Part shown: in pieces, positions 52,493 to 63,167 of the stretch | Layout: each line of letters starts with the position of its first letter | How positions within the stretch are numbered: position 1 is the stretch's first letter | Assembly (NCBI GenBank): GCA_001304875.1 | Contig: BBZO01000002.1 | Coordinates: 1 to 64,000 of the forward strand | DNA length: 64,000 nt | Direction: 5' to 3' | Source of the DNA: Clostridia bacterium UC5.1-2E3 | Lineage (GTDB): Bacteria > Bacillota > Clostridia > Lachnospirales > Lachnospiraceae | Made by a program: the position numbers and the translations under genes | Notes under the pieces: generated by a model | What the model saw: the letters and a program-made list of their open reading frames with translations, nothing else | What the model was told of the DNA's origin: nothing | Databases searched by the model: none

Positions 52493-52664
52493 CTATTATC
52501 CACGGGATGACTCGCACTAAGCTCGTGAGAGACCTCGCTAAGTGCTCCTATTATCCACAGGATGACTCGCACTACGCTCGTGAAAGACCTCGCTAAGTGC
52601 TCCTATTATCCACAGGATGACTCGCACTAAGCTCGTGAAAGACCTCGCTAAGTGCTCCTATTAT
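52493..52664. repeat. Three tandem 55-bp repeats with internal hairpins
   Basis: Units at 52493-52547, 52548-52602 and 52603-52657 differ at a handful of positions, followed by a partial copy (CTATTAT). Each unit contains GCACTAAGC and GCTAAGTGC arms, a 9-bp hairpin with one mismatch. There are no spacers, so this is not a CRISPR array. It lies between the divergent phosphatase and ilvN genes, upstream of the ilvN promoter. Confidence 0.92.
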
Positions 52665-52729
52665 ACCGCATCCGCCGAGAAAAGGGAAGAGTATAACCTG
52701 CAGGAATAGTATTCATTCCTTTTATATAG

Positions 52730-52758
52730 TTGACAAATGGTACCCGGATTGATATCAT
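52730..52758 (+). promoter_or_regulatory. Promoter of ilvN
   Basis: TTGACA (52730-52735), 17-base spacer, TATCAT (52753-52758), 33 bases before the start codon. Confidence 0.85.
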
Positions 52759-52790
52759 TAAATGTATTACGAAATAAGGCAGGTAAGCAG

Positions 52791-53291
52791 ATGGGTAGAA
52801 TCGTTTTATCGCTGTTAGTTGACAATACCTCCGGTGTTCTGAGCCGCGTTGCGGGGCTTTTCAGCCGCAGAGGTTATAATATTGAGAGTCTGACGGTGGG
52901 AGAGACTGCGGATCCGCGCTATTCCAGGATGACGGTGGTCTCCAACGGTGACGACGAGATCCTGGAGCAGATCGAGAAGCAGCTCAGAAAGCTGGAGGAC
53001 GTGCGCGACATCAAGGAGCTGGTGCCGGGGCACGCGGTTTACCGCGAGCTGATTCTCATTAAGGTGAGAGCCGATGCCAACGACCGGCAGGCGATCAATG
53101 CCATCGCGCAGATTTTCCGCGCCACGGTGGTGGACGTGGGAAGAGAATCCATGACGGTGATGCTCACCGGCGACCAGTCGAAGCTGGACGCCATCATCAA
53201 CCTGCTGGAGGATTACGAGATTCTGGAGCTGGCGCGGACAGGCCTCACGGGACTTTCCAGAGGAGCCGACGATGTACGGTTCCTGCCCTGA
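52791..53291 (+). CDS. ilvN: Acetolactate synthase small subunit
   Basis: Regulatory subunit of acetohydroxyacid synthase, giving valine feedback in branched-chain amino acid synthesis. The intact protein of about 166 residues begins MGRIVLSLLVDNTSGVLSRVAGLFSRRGYNIESLTVG (ACT domain), with a second ferredoxin-like half from YRELILIKV. No ilvB large subunit is adjacent. It is followed by ilvC. Confidence 0.95.
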   Translation: MGRIVLSLLVDNTSGVLSRVAGLFSRRGYNIESLTVGETADPRYSRMTVVSNGDDEILEQIEKQLRKLEDVRDIKELVPGHAVYRELILIKVRADANDRQAINAIAQIFRATVVDVGRESMTVMLTGDQSKLDAIINLLEDYEILELARTGLTGLSRGADDVRFLP

Positions 53292-53376
53292 TCTTCGGTT
53301 AGAAACAGCGGCCGCCAGAGGCGTACAGAGAGGCGTCGGCGGATCTGCGATTCAACAATACATAAATCTATTTTAA

Positions 53377-54411
<1,035 letters not shown>

Positions 54412-54429
54412 TATAAACATAAAACGCGC

Positions 54430-54478
54430 AGCGGCGCATTCTCCGACGGACCGAGAGCCGGGAGAATGCGCCGCTTTG
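54430..54478. terminator. Bidirectional terminator between ilvC and lysR
   Basis: Perfect 15-bp stem AGCGGCGCATTCTCC/GGAGAATGCGCCGCT with a 16-base loop between convergent genes. Confidence 0.88.
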
Positions 54479-54491
54479 CATTTGAAATATC

Positions 54492-55388
54492 CTACCTACC
54501 CACCCGCGCCTCAAGAAACGTCACAAAGGACTTGAGAATCCGGTTCTGGCGGTTCTCCTGGTAGGCGAAGCCCACGGTGCGCTTCCGGATGGGAGCGGAC
54601 AGCGGGATCTCAATCAGACGGCCCGCCGCCAGGTCGCCGGCCACGAACTCACGGATCACGCAGCCGACGCCCAGGCCGATGCGGGCGAACTCGATGAGCA
54701 GATCCATGGTCGTCACCTCCAGAAGCTGGTTGGGGACGATCTGGTTTTCATTTAAGTAGGCGTCGATGTAGTGCCGGGTCATGTTGTTCCGGTCTAAGAG
54801 CATGATGTTTCCCGTGCGGAACACGTCCGCCTCCTGGCCTTCCCGCAGCTTTAAGTTTTTTAAGTAGCTGGGGGTGCAGACGAAAATATCCTCGATCTTT
54901 GCCACCGGCAGGAAATTGAGCCCCCGCTGGTTTCTGGGCTCCGCCACCAGGCCGATGTCGATGCGCTGCTGCTCCAGCATGTCCAGCGTCCGGGCCGTGG
55001 CCTGGCTCTCGATGGCCACCTTCACGTGCGGGTGCTCCTCGATGAAATCCTTTAAGTAGGGCAGCAGCAGGTATTTGCACAGCGTGTTGCTGACGCCGAT
55101 GGTCAGCTGGCCGATGTGAAATTCCCGGATGCGCTTTAACTCGTTCTCGCCGCGGTCCAGAGCCTCGAAGGCGTTCTCCACGTACTGGAAGAGAAGCTCC
55201 CCCTCGCTGGTCAGCTGCACGCCGCGGGAATTTCTCGTGAAGAGCGTGACGTCCAGATTTTCCTCCAGCTTGCTGATGGCCTTGGAGATGGCCGGCTGGC
55301 TGATGAAAAGCTCCTTGGCGGCCTTCGAGATATTCCCCGCCTTCGCCACCTCGTAGAAAATGCGGTACTGTGACAGATGCTGTTCCAT
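54492..55388 (-). CDS. LysR-family regulator divergent from leuC
   Basis: An intact 298-residue regulator. The helix-turn-helix is in AKAGNISKAAKELFISQPAISKAISKLEENL; the effector domain starts QLTIGVSNTLCKYLLLPYL. Divergent placement suggests that it controls leuCD, sensing a branched-chain intermediate; that is inference from position. Confidence 0.9.
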   Translation of the reverse strand: MEQHLSQYRIFYEVAKAGNISKAAKELFISQPAISKAISKLEENLDVTLFTRNSRGVQLTSEGELLFQYVENAFEALDRGENELKRIREFHIGQLTIGVSNTLCKYLLLPYLKDFIEEHPHVKVAIESQATARTLDMLEQQRIDIGLVAEPRNQRGLNFLPVAKIEDIFVCTPSYLKNLKLREGQEADVFRTGNIMLLDRNNMTRHYIDAYLNENQIVPNQLLEVTTMDLLIEFARIGLGVGCVIREFVAGDLAAGRLIEIPLSAPIRKRTVGFAYQENRQNRILKSFVTFLEARVGR

Positions 55389-55440
55389 AACAGATCCCCC
55401 TTTATAACTTCACTTTATATTACGTATTCATATTATATAT

Positions 55441-55469
55441 TTGTATTATAACCCGAAGTGTGGTAGGAT
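55441..55469 (+). promoter_or_regulatory. Probable promoter of leuCD in an AT-rich divergent gap
   Basis: TTGTAT (55441-55446), 17-base spacer, TAGGAT (55464-55469). The AT-rich sequence between 55400 and 55450 probably contains the LysR-type binding site. Confidence 0.5.
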
Positions 55470-55508
55470 GTAAACATAACGATTGGAAAATACAAGGAGG
55501 TTTCACTC

Positions 55509-56771
55509 ATGGGAATGACAATGACCCAGAAAATTCTGGCCGCGCACGCCGGGCTCGCCGAGGTGAAGGCCGGGCAGCTCATCGAGGCCGATCTGGATTT
55601 AGTGCTGGGAAATGACATCACCTCTCCGGTGGCGATCAACGAGATGAAGAAGATGGACAATCAGTCCGTGTTTGACAAGGATAAGATCGCCCTGGTCATG
55701 GATCACTTTATACCGAATAAGGACATCAAGTCCGCAGAGAACTGCAAATGCTGCCGCGAGTTTGCCTGTCGCCACGACATCACCAACTACTTCGACGTGG
55801 GCGAGATGGGCATTGAGCACGCCCTGCTCCCCGAGAAGGGCCTGGTGGTGGCCGGGGACGCGGTGATCGGAGCCGACTCCCACACCTGCACCTACGGCGC
55901 GCTGGCGCGTTCTCCACCGGCGTGGGAAGCACCGACATGGCTGCCGGCATGGTGACCGGAAAGGCCTGGTTCAAGGTTCCCTCCGCTTTAAAGTTTGAGC
56001 TGGTGGGAAAGCCTGCCAGATGGGTCAGCGGCAAGGACGTGATCTTACATATCATCGGAATGATCGGCGTGGACGGCGCCTCTACAAATCCATGGAGTTC
56101 ACCGGCGAGGGCATTAAGGAGCTTACCATGGACGACCGCTTCACCATCTGCAACATGGCCATCGAGGCCGGCGGAAAGAACGGTATTTTCCCGGTGGACG
56201 ATCTGGCCGTCCAGTACATGAAGGAGCACTCCAAGAGAGAGTTTACCGTCTACGAGGCCGACGAGGATGCGGAGTACGAGGCGGTTTACACCATCGATCT
56301 GTCGGAGCTTAAGCCCACGGTGTCCTTCCCGCATCTGCCGGAGAACACAAAGACCATCGACCAGGTGGACGACATCGCCATCGACCAGGTGGTCATCGGC
56401 TCCTGCACCAACGGCCGCATGGACGACATGCGCATCGCGGCGGAGATCTTAAAGGGCAGAAAGGTCAAGAAGGGCATCCGCTGCATCGTGATCCCCGCGA
56501 CACAGGCCATCTACTTACAGTCCATGAGAGAGGGGCTTTTAGAGACCTTCATCGAGGCGGGAGCATCGTGAGCACTCCCACCTGCGGCCCGTGCCTGGGC
56601 GGCTACATGGGTATTCTGGCGGCAGGAGAGCGCTGCGTCTCCACCACCAACAGAAACTTTGTGGGCCGCATGGGCCACGTGGATTCCGAGATTTACCTGG
56701 CGAGCCCGGCGGTGGCGGCGGCCAGCGCGGTGACCGGAAAGATTTCGGGCCCGGAAGAATTGGGATTATAG
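55509..56771 (+). CDS. leuC: 3-Isopropylmalate dehydratase large subunit (frameshifted)
   Basis: Fe-S aconitase-family enzyme of leucine synthesis. [50 protein letters not shown] (repaired), [17 protein letters not shown] and [16 protein letters not shown] carry the cluster Cys residues. Breaks near 55907 (GGG to GG in CTGGGCGCG), 56079 (CCC to CC) and 56565 (CC to C). Repaired length of about 421 residues fits the archaeal/clostridial type. Confidence 0.95.
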
Positions 56772-56784
56772 GAGGTATAAGGGC

Positions 56785-57270
56785 ATGAAAGCACAGGGTC
56801 ATGTATTCAAATACGGCGACAACGTGGACACGGACGTCATCATCCCGGCGAGATATTTAAACGCCACCGAGGGAGCGGAGCTGGCAAAGCACTGCATGGA
56901 GGACATCGACAAGGACTTCGTGAAGAACGTGAAGCCGGGCGACATCATTGTGGCCAACAAAAACTTCGGCTGCGGCTCCTCCAGGGAACACGCGCCGTTA
57001 GCCATCAAATGCGCGGGCGTCAGCTGCGTCATCGCCGAGACATTTGCGAGAATTTTCTACAGAAATGCCATCAACATCGGTATGCCCATCATCGAATGTC
57101 CGGAGGCGGCGAAAGCCATCGAGGCCGGCGACGAGGTGGAGATCGATTTCGACAGCGGCGTGATCACCAACAAGACCAAAAATCAGACTTACCAGGGGCA
57201 GGCATTTCCGCCCTTCATGCAGAAAATCATCGCTGCAGGCGGTCTGGTGAACTACATCAATGACAAATAA
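56785..57270 (+). CDS. leuD: 3-Isopropylmalate dehydratase small subunit
   Basis: Swivelling-domain partner of LeuC. The intact 161-residue protein has [32 protein letters not shown] and [24 protein letters not shown] site precedes it, 13 bases after leuC. Confidence 0.97.
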   Translation: MKAQGHVFKYGDNVDTDVIIPARYLNATEGAELAKHCMEDIDKDFVKNVKPGDIIVANKNFGCGSSREHAPLAIKCAGVSCVIAETFARIFYRNAINIGMPIIECPEAAKAIEAGDEVEIDFDSGVITNKTKNQTYQGQAFPPFMQKIIAAGGLVNYINDK

Positions 57271-57292
57271 TTAACGATTTTGGAGGCGCAAA

Positions 57293-57760
57293 ATGGTTAA
57301 AACCAATGCCATGAGACTTTTGACGGCGGCTAAAATTCCCTTCACGGTGAAGGAGTACCCGGTGGACGAGAACGACCTCTCCGGCACCCACGTGGCCGAC
57401 AGCATCGGCGCCGACTATGACACGGTCTACAAGACGCTGGTCTTAAAGGGCGACAAGACCGGATATCTGGTCTGCTGTATCCCCGTGGACGCAGAGCTGG
57501 ACTTAAAGAAGGTGGCCAAAGCGGCGAAGGACAAGAAGGTGGACATGATTCCCATGAAGGATCTGTTGGGGCTGACCGGCTACGTGAGAGGCGGATGCTC
57601 CCCCATCGGGATGAAAAAGAAGTTCCCCACTTATATAGAAGAAACAGCCGTTTTGTACGACGAGATCGCCGTCAGCGCCGGCGTGAGGGGCGCCCAGATC
57701 ATCATAAATCCCGAAAAACTGAGGGAGTTTACGGACGCGCAGTTCGCGTCTCTGGTATAA
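57293..57760 (+). CDS. ybaK: Cys-tRNA(Pro)/Cys-tRNA deacylase, YbaK type
   Basis: Removes cysteine mis-attached to tRNA-Pro. The intact 155-residue protein shows KTNAMRLLTAAKIPFTVKEY, YKTLVLKGDK, the catalytic Lys region LKKVAKAAKDKKVDMIP and GYVRGGCSPIGMKKKFPTYI. It follows leuD by 22 bases. Confidence 0.93.
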   Translation: MVKTNAMRLLTAAKIPFTVKEYPVDENDLSGTHVADSIGADYDTVYKTLVLKGDKTGYLVCCIPVDAELDLKKVAKAAKDKKVDMIPMKDLLGLTGYVRGGCSPIGMKKKFPTYIEETAVLYDEIAVSAGVRGAQIIINPEKLREFTDAQFASLV

Positions 57761-57774
57761 AAATAGTTTACATA

Positions 57775-57808
57775 AAAGCATGCCGACACGGTTCGACATG
57801 CTTTTTTG
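57775..57808 (+). terminator. Terminator after ybaK
   Basis: AAAGCATG/CATGCTTT stem followed by T6. Confidence 0.85.
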
Positions 57809-57970
57809 TATGGGAGAATTTAACATAAATGTAATAATTGGAGAATGGCTGTGTGGAAATATGCATAATTATAATGCGCGTGTAACGCGGCATATTGTGC
57901 ATCTGTCACGTAAAATGTTAAATAGATATTAAATCAAGATGGCGTTTGTAACAAAAATGTGAAAAAGTTA

Positions 57971-58000
57971 TTGACAGTTTTTAAGGCGTACTTCTATAAT
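57971..58000 (+). promoter_or_regulatory. Promoter of the SleB-like gene
   Basis: TTGACA (57971-57976), 18-base spacer, TATAAT (57995-58000). The 160 bases between the ybaK terminator and this promoter are AT-rich with no gene. Confidence 0.88.
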
Positions 58001-58041
58001 GGCCCTTGTCACTGAAAACAGCATTGAAAAGAGGAGTATGT

Positions 58042-58863
58042 ATGCTTACATTTTTCTCATTTCTTCAGACGGTCTTCCACTTTGTCAGATCACTGGCAGT
58101 AAAAGTGACGAAGAAGATGTACCGGACCGCCGTGGTTCTCACGACGGGACTGGCTGTCGTCACCGTGGTGACCTTTAACTCCGGCAGCTTTGGCGGCGGG
58201 GGCAGGAACGCCTGGCAGCTTTCCGGGGATGCGGGGGACGAGGAGGAGCCGCAGGATGCGGAGTCTGAGGAAATCGACGCGAATACGGAAGCAAAAATAC
58301 AAGTTGGACTTACTGTTTCAAATGAACGGGGGCAGCAGCTTTTAGGAAGTCTGGTGGAAAAGGAAGTTCGCAGCCACATGGTCCAGGAGGCGGCTGAGAT
58401 CGAGGTCGTCAAAAAGGAAGTCCTTATGCAGGCGCAGGAGTCTGAGAAGGAGCAGCGTGAGAAGAACAAGAGAGAGCGCGCTGTGATTCCCTACACGGAT
58501 CAGGACTACGAGGTATTCCTCCGCATCGTTCAGGCAGAGGCGGGAATCTGCGACGAGAAGGGTAAGATACTTGTGGCGAACGTAATTATCAACCGGGTAA
58601 AAAGCCCCGAATTTCCCGACAACATCACAGACGTCGTCTACCAGAGACGGCAGTTTTCACCGGTATCCAACGGATCCATCAACCGGGTGAAGGTCACGGA
58701 AGAGACCATCGAATGCGTGGACCGGGCGCTGGCCGGGGAGGATTACTCCCAGGGCGCACTGTACTTCATGTACCGCGGCGGATCCCAGTCCAATTACGTC
58801 AACTGGTTCGACGGACAGCTGACACCGGTGCTGGTGCACGAGAGACACGAATTTTTCAAATAA
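58042..58863 (+). CDS. Cell-wall hydrolase with SleB/CwlJ domain
   Basis: An intact protein of about 273 residues with one N-terminal membrane helix (MYRTAVVLTTGLAVVTVVTF), an acidic linker, a helical segment and a C-terminal Hydrolase_2 domain: DYEVFLRIVQAEAGICDEKGK, VANVIINRVKSPEFPDNITDVVYQ, QFSPVSNGSIN. The Glu in QAEAG is the catalytic residue. It is probably exported and cuts peptidoglycan during growth or germination. ATG 58042 follows GAGGAG. Confidence 0.88.
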   Translation: MLTFFSFLQTVFHFVRSLAVKVTKKMYRTAVVLTTGLAVVTVVTFNSGSFGGGGRNAWQLSGDAGDEEEPQDAESEEIDANTEAKIQVGLTVSNERGQQLLGSLVEKEVRSHMVQEAAEIEVVKKEVLMQAQESEKEQREKNKRERAVIPYTDQDYEVFLRIVQAEAGICDEKGKILVANVIINRVKSPEFPDNITDVVYQRRQFSPVSNGSINRVKVTEETIECVDRALAGEDYSQGALYFMYRGGSQSNYVNWFDGQLTPVLVHERHEFFK

Positions 58864-58930
58864 ACGTTGTGGACAAACCTTCCTGGGTGTATAATGATGA
58901 CAGATACATACATAGAAGGAGGGACCACCT

Positions 58931-59394
58931 ATGATTTTTGATCAGGCAAAGAACCTGGATTTTTACAGAACGCTGGGAATCGGCGACCGCTATGCCAAGG
59001 CCATCGACTTCCTCAAGAACACCGACCTTGAGAGCCTGGAGCCGGGCAAATACGAGATCGACGGCAAAGACGTCTACGCCAGCGTGGTGGAGTACACCAC
59101 CATTCCGTGGGAGGAGGCAAAGTTCGAGGCCCACGAGAACTACACGGATATCCAGTACATGATTAAGGGCACGGAGCTCATGTCCTACGCGCCATCGACC
59201 AGCTGACCGTGAAGACCCCCTACAATCCGGACAAGGACGTTATCTTCTACACCAACGACGTGCCCGGCGTGCAGGTGGCGGTGAACGGCGGGGAGTACAT
59301 GATTTTTAATCCCTGGGACGGCCACAAGCCGAAGGCTGCGGCGGGGGAGCCCATGCCGATCAAGAAAATTATTGTTAAGATAAAAGAGAACTGA
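58931..59394 (+). CDS. YhcH/YjgK/YiaL family protein (frameshifted)
   Basis: A beta-sandwich protein of the YhcH/EbgC group, linked to sugar acid or sialic acid metabolism in other bacteria. WEEAKFEAHENYTDIQYMIKGTELM and FYTNDVPGVQVAVNGGEYMIFNPWDGHKP carry the conserved His/Glu metal site. GG to G near 59190 breaks the frame. About 155 residues. Confidence 0.88.
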
Positions 59395-59403
59395 TGGAGA
59401 AGG

Positions 59404-59444
59404 CCGCGCCCGTTTCGCGAGAAGATGGGGCGCGGTTTCTTTGT
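59404..59444 (+). terminator. Terminator after the YhcH-like gene
   Basis: CCGCGCCC/GGGGCGCGG stem, then TTTCTTTG. Confidence 0.7.
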
Positions 59445-59466
59445 TATCTGAAAAATCATTCTGATA

Positions 59467-59495
59467 TTGACTTTTTATTCACAAAGTGCGATAAT
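59467..59495 (+). promoter_or_regulatory. Promoter of pckA
   Basis: TTGACT (59467-59472), 17-base spacer, GATAAT (59490-59495), then AAGGAGG and the ATG. Confidence 0.7.
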
Positions 59496-59532
59496 AAACA
59501 CAAAGTTTTGATTTAAACAAGGAGGATGTAAT

Positions 59533-61230
59533 ATGGCAACAAAAGCTTATTATCCGATCAGTGAGATCGGAGCTGGAAAAGTTGGATTTTCCAAGACCCG
59601 TTCCATCATTGAGGCGGCTTTCTACGGCAACAACGTTGTGAAGGTCAACACCCTGAGGGAAGCGTACGAGCTGGCGAAGAACTCTCCCGGGACCGTTGTG
59701 ACGGACATGCCCGTATACAGAGGCGAGGAGTTCGGTCTGGACAAGGACGCGAAGGTTCTTCTTTTTAACGACGGCGCCATCACAGGACGTTACGCGACCG
59801 CCCGCCGCATCGCAGGCGAGCCCGGCGTGGACTGTGCCGCACTCGATATTGTTGCCATGGACGCGATCTACGAGTCCCGCTGGAAAACCATGTACCATGC
59901 AGAGGTTTTCGTAGGACTTGATCCGGAGTTCATGGTAAAGGCTCACCTTCTGATTCCGGAGGGCGAGGAGAACATCATGTACAACTGGATGCTCAACTTC
60001 CAGTATATGTCCGACGAGTACGTGAAGATGTATAAGAACTCCAAGATGGTAGGCGACGGCAAGGAGCCCGACATCTACATCTTCTCCGATCCGCAGTGGA
60101 CCGGCTCTGACCGCCCCAACGTTTCCTTAGACTGCTTATCCGACCCGCAGAAGAAGACTCTGTGCTACTTCAACACAGACACCAACTGCGCATGCATCCT
60201 CGGTATGAGATATTTCGGCGAGCACAAGAAGGGCACCCTGACCATGGCATGGGCCATCGCGAACCGCAACGGCTACGCATCCTGCCACGGCGGACAGAAG
60301 GAGTACACGCTCGCAGACGGCAGCAAGTACGTTGCCTCCGTATACGGCCTGTCCGGATCCGGTAAATCCACTCTGACCCATGCAAAGCATGGCGGCAAGT
60401 ACGACATCAAGGTGCTTCACGACGACGCATTTATCATCAACACCGATACCTGCGCATCCATCGCTCTGGAGCCCACCTACTTCGATAAAACCGCAGACTA
60501 CCCGACCGGCTGCGAGGACAACAAGTACCTCTTAACCGCCCAGAACTGCTCCGCAACTCTGGACGAGGACGGCAAGATCCAGCTGGTAACCGAGGATATC
60601 CGCAACGGCAACGGCCGCGCCATCAAGTCCAAATTATGGTCTCCGAACCGTGTGGACAGAATCGACGCTCCGGTTAACGCCATTTTCTGGATCATGAAGG
60701 ATCCGACCATCCCGCCGGTGGTTAAGTTAAAAGGCGCAGCCCTGGCATCCGTTATGGGCGCAACCCTGGCTACCAAGCGCTCCTCCGCAGAGCGTCTGGC
60801 TCCCGGCGTAGACCCGAACAAGCTGGTTGTGGTTCCCTACGCGAACCCCTTCAGAACCTACCCGCTGGCCAACGACTACGAGAAGTTTAAAAAGCTGGTT
60901 GAGGAGAAGAACGTAGACTGCTACATCATCAACACCGGCGATTTCATGGGCAAGAAGGTAAAACCGGCTGACACCCTTGGAATCCTTGAGGCCATTGTTG
61001 AGAAGAAGGCAGACTTCAAGCAGTGGGGCCCGTTCTCCGATATCGAGATCATGGATTGGGAGGGATTCATCCCGAACATGGAGGATCCGGAGTACGTTTC
61101 CCAGCTGAGAGCACGTATGCAGGACCGCGTCAACGAGGTAACCGAGTTCGGTACCGCCAAGGGCGGCTACGACAAGCTGCCGGATGAGGCTCTTGCAGCA
61201 CTTCAGAAAGTGGTAGACGAGTTAAAGTAA
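59533..61230 (+). CDS. pckA: Phosphoenolpyruvate carboxykinase (ATP)
   Basis: Links PEP and oxaloacetate with ATP/ADP. The intact 565-residue protein has the kinase loop GLSGSGKSTLTHAKHGGKYD, the metal loop LHDDAFIINTDT and ENKYLLTA-like segment; RSSAERLAPGVDPN follows. Codon use is strongly biased (many AAC, TAC, TTC), suggesting high expression. In anaerobic fermenters it usually runs towards oxaloacetate. Confidence 0.96.
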   Translation: MATKAYYPISEIGAGKVGFSKTRSIIEAAFYGNNVVKVNTLREAYELAKNSPGTVVTDMPVYRGEEFGLDKDAKVLLFNDGAITGRYATARRIAGEPGVDCAALDIVAMDAIYESRWKTMYHAEVFVGLDPEFMVKAHLLIPEGEENIMYNWMLNFQYMSDEYVKMYKNSKMVGDGKEPDIYIFSDPQWTGSDRPNVSLDCLSDPQKKTLCYFNTDTNCACILGMRYFGEHKKGTLTMAWAIANRNGYASCHGGQKEYTLADGSKYVASVYGLSGSGKSTLTHAKHGGKYDIKVLHDDAFIINTDTCASIALEPTYFDKTADYPTGCEDNKYLLTAQNCSATLDEDGKIQLVTEDIRNGNGRAIKSKLWSPNRVDRIDAPVNAIFWIMKDPTIPPVVKLKGAALASVMGATLATKRSSAERLAPGVDPNKLVVVPYANPFRTYPLANDYEKFKKLVEEKNVDCYIINTGDFMGKKVKPADTLGILEAIVEKKADFKQWGPFSDIEIMDWEGFIPNMEDPEYVSQLRARMQDRVNEVTEFGTAKGGYDKLPDEALAALQKVVDELK

Positions 61231-61260
61231 TAATTTCATAAAACCGCAGACTGGTGACAG

Positions 61261-61302
61261 AACCGGGCGGGGGACGATAGTTCCCTCGCCCGGTTTTTTG
61301 TG
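61261..61302 (+). terminator. Terminator after pckA
   Basis: AACCGGGCG..GGGA pairs with TCCC..CGCCCGGTT, then T6. Confidence 0.88.
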
Positions 61303-61449
61303 TGAGCCCGGCGCAAAAGACAAGATATGTGTTGTGAAAACTTTAAAAATATGCTGTTAGACATTGTTACATGAAAATAGTATTATTAATTTACACATAA
61401 TACACAGAAATAACTGAAATTTTCAACTGTTTTTTAATGTGGGAGGGTT

Positions 61450-62006
61450 ATGATGGAAGCGAGAGAATTGGAGAAACTGTTTCCGGCGTTTCTTGAGATC
61501 GGGGACGAGGCGCTGCGGGAGCAGGCCGAGCGGGCCATGCTTCTGGCCATGGAGCAGGGCGGATGGGACGAGAGCAGTATCCGTCTGTGCCCGGTCACGC
61601 TGAACTGGGAGGACTGCGACGTGTCTGGGTGGAGCATGTGACCGATGTGACGAAGCTCTGCATGATGGAGTACGACGCGCTTGAGAAGTATTACACCCGT
61701 CACGGAGTGCCGTTTGACTGGGACACGGTCGTCGCGGGAGCGCTGCTGCACGATATCGGAAAGCTGACGGAATTTACAATGAAGGACGGAAGCGTGACGC
61801 ATGGCAAGGACTTTGAGCTGATGCGCCATCCGCTGTCCGGGGCGTTAATCGCCTCCAGGGCCGGGCTTCCCAACACGATTGTGCATCTGATTGCCACCCA
61901 CTCCTTCGAGGGAGACCGGTCCTATCACACGGCGGAGTCGGCTTTTGTGCGGACCATCGATATTTTTGTGTTCCATGCATCGGTGGCCGGGCTAAAAAAA
62001 CGATAA
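61450..62006 (+). CDS. HD-domain phosphohydrolase (frameshifted)
   Basis: An HD-superfamily protein: WVEHVTDVTKLCMMEYDALE gives the first His, AGALLHDIGKLTEF the HD pair, and MRHPLSGALIASRAG and VHLIATHSFEGDR later His residues. A CC to C loss near 61627 separates the N-terminal helical part (ELEKLFPAFLEIGDEALREQ) from the HD core. About 186 residues. It lies just before TctCBA, so it may act on their substrate or a nucleotide; unproven. Confidence 0.82.
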
Positions 62007-62053
62007 GAGGAAACTGCGAAAGAAAATTTCTGCATGAAAAGGAGAGAGAAAAA

Positions 62054-63136
62054 ATGAAACGTATGAAAAAAATGATCGCCTGTTCCATGACAATGGTATG
62101 CTGCCTGTCCGCGCTGGCCGGATGCTCGGGCGGCTCCGGAAACGCTGCTGGAGGTGACACTGCCGGAACAACTGCCGTGTCGGGAGAGACCGCGGCCGGC
62201 GGCGCGTCGGGCGGAAATGCCGCCTCACAGAGCGGAGCCTGGAACCCGGATCGTTCCATCACCATGCTGGTGCCCTGGAGTGCCGGCGGCGGGGCGGATC
62301 TCTCGGTGCGCACCCTGGTTCCCTATCTGGAGGATGACTTAGGCGTCAGCATTACGGTAGTCAACTCCACGGGCGCCAATGGCTGGATCGCCTGGAACGA
62401 GCTGTTGAACGCGGATCCGGACGGATATACGATCGCACAGATGAACATACCCACGGTTTACTCGGGATACATGGATCCCCAGCAGAACCGCGACAACACG
62501 CTGGATGATTTTGCGCTGGTGGCCAACGAGGTCAGCGACTGGGGCTGCCTGGTGGTCAAGGCCGGAGACGACCGGTTCTCCGATCTGGAGAGCTTCATCG
62601 CTTACGGCATGGAAAATGAGCTTCTGGCCGGGGACAACGGCGTGGGAACCAACAAGCATCTGGTGGCGGAGGACTTAAAGAGCCAGATTACTGGACTTAA
62701 TCTGACCTCGGTGCACCAGGCCGGCTGGAGCGATACCTACGCGGCGATTCTTGGCGGCCATATCGACTGCGGCTGGGGCTCCATCGGCGAGACGCTGCAG
62801 GCCTATGAGGACGGCGAGGTGGACATTCTCTGCGTGTTTGCCACGGAGCGCTCCACATTGCTTCCGGACGTTCCCACCTTTAATGAGCTGATGCCGGAGT
62901 ATAACGTCACATCCCCCTCGGACCGCGGCTTTGCCCTGCCCGCCGGTGTGGACCAGGCAGTCTACGACCGCTGGGTACAGGCCATGGACAACTGCATCAA
63001 CAACCCGGAGTTTATTGAGAAAATGACGGAGCTGGGACAGGCAGTCAACTACATCGGCGGCGAGGAGTACACGGACTACGCGAAAGAGCAGGAAGCCAAC
63101 ATGGCGAAGTTTTCCGATATTCTCGGATGGTCCTGA
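62054..63136 (+). CDS. Tripartite tricarboxylate transporter binding protein TctC
   Basis: Lipoprotein (ALAGCSGGSG) of the TctC/Bug family. ITMLVPWSAGGGADLSVRTLVPYLEDDLG and VNSTGANGWIAWNELLNADPDG are family motifs, followed by GVGTNKHLVAEDLKSQ. The intact protein has 360 residues. Bug proteins bind diverse carboxylates; the ligand cannot be assigned. Confidence 0.93.
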   Translation: MKRMKKMIACSMTMVCCLSALAGCSGGSGNAAGGDTAGTTAVSGETAAGGASGGNAASQSGAWNPDRSITMLVPWSAGGGADLSVRTLVPYLEDDLGVSITVVNSTGANGWIAWNELLNADPDGYTIAQMNIPTVYSGYMDPQQNRDNTLDDFALVANEVSDWGCLVVKAGDDRFSDLESFIAYGMENELLAGDNGVGTNKHLVAEDLKSQITGLNLTSVHQAGWSDTYAAILGGHIDCGWGSIGETLQAYEDGEVDILCVFATERSTLLPDVPTFNELMPEYNVTSPSDRGFALPAGVDQAVYDRWVQAMDNCINNPEFIEKMTELGQAVNYIGGEEYTDYAKEQEANMAKFSDILGWS

Positions 63137-63167
63137 TCGTTTCGGATAGAAGGGGAGGTTTGATTCC

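Noticed and set aside
52493..52664. CRISPR array
   Set aside because: The three 55-bp units abut directly with no variable spacers, and no cas gene is nearby.
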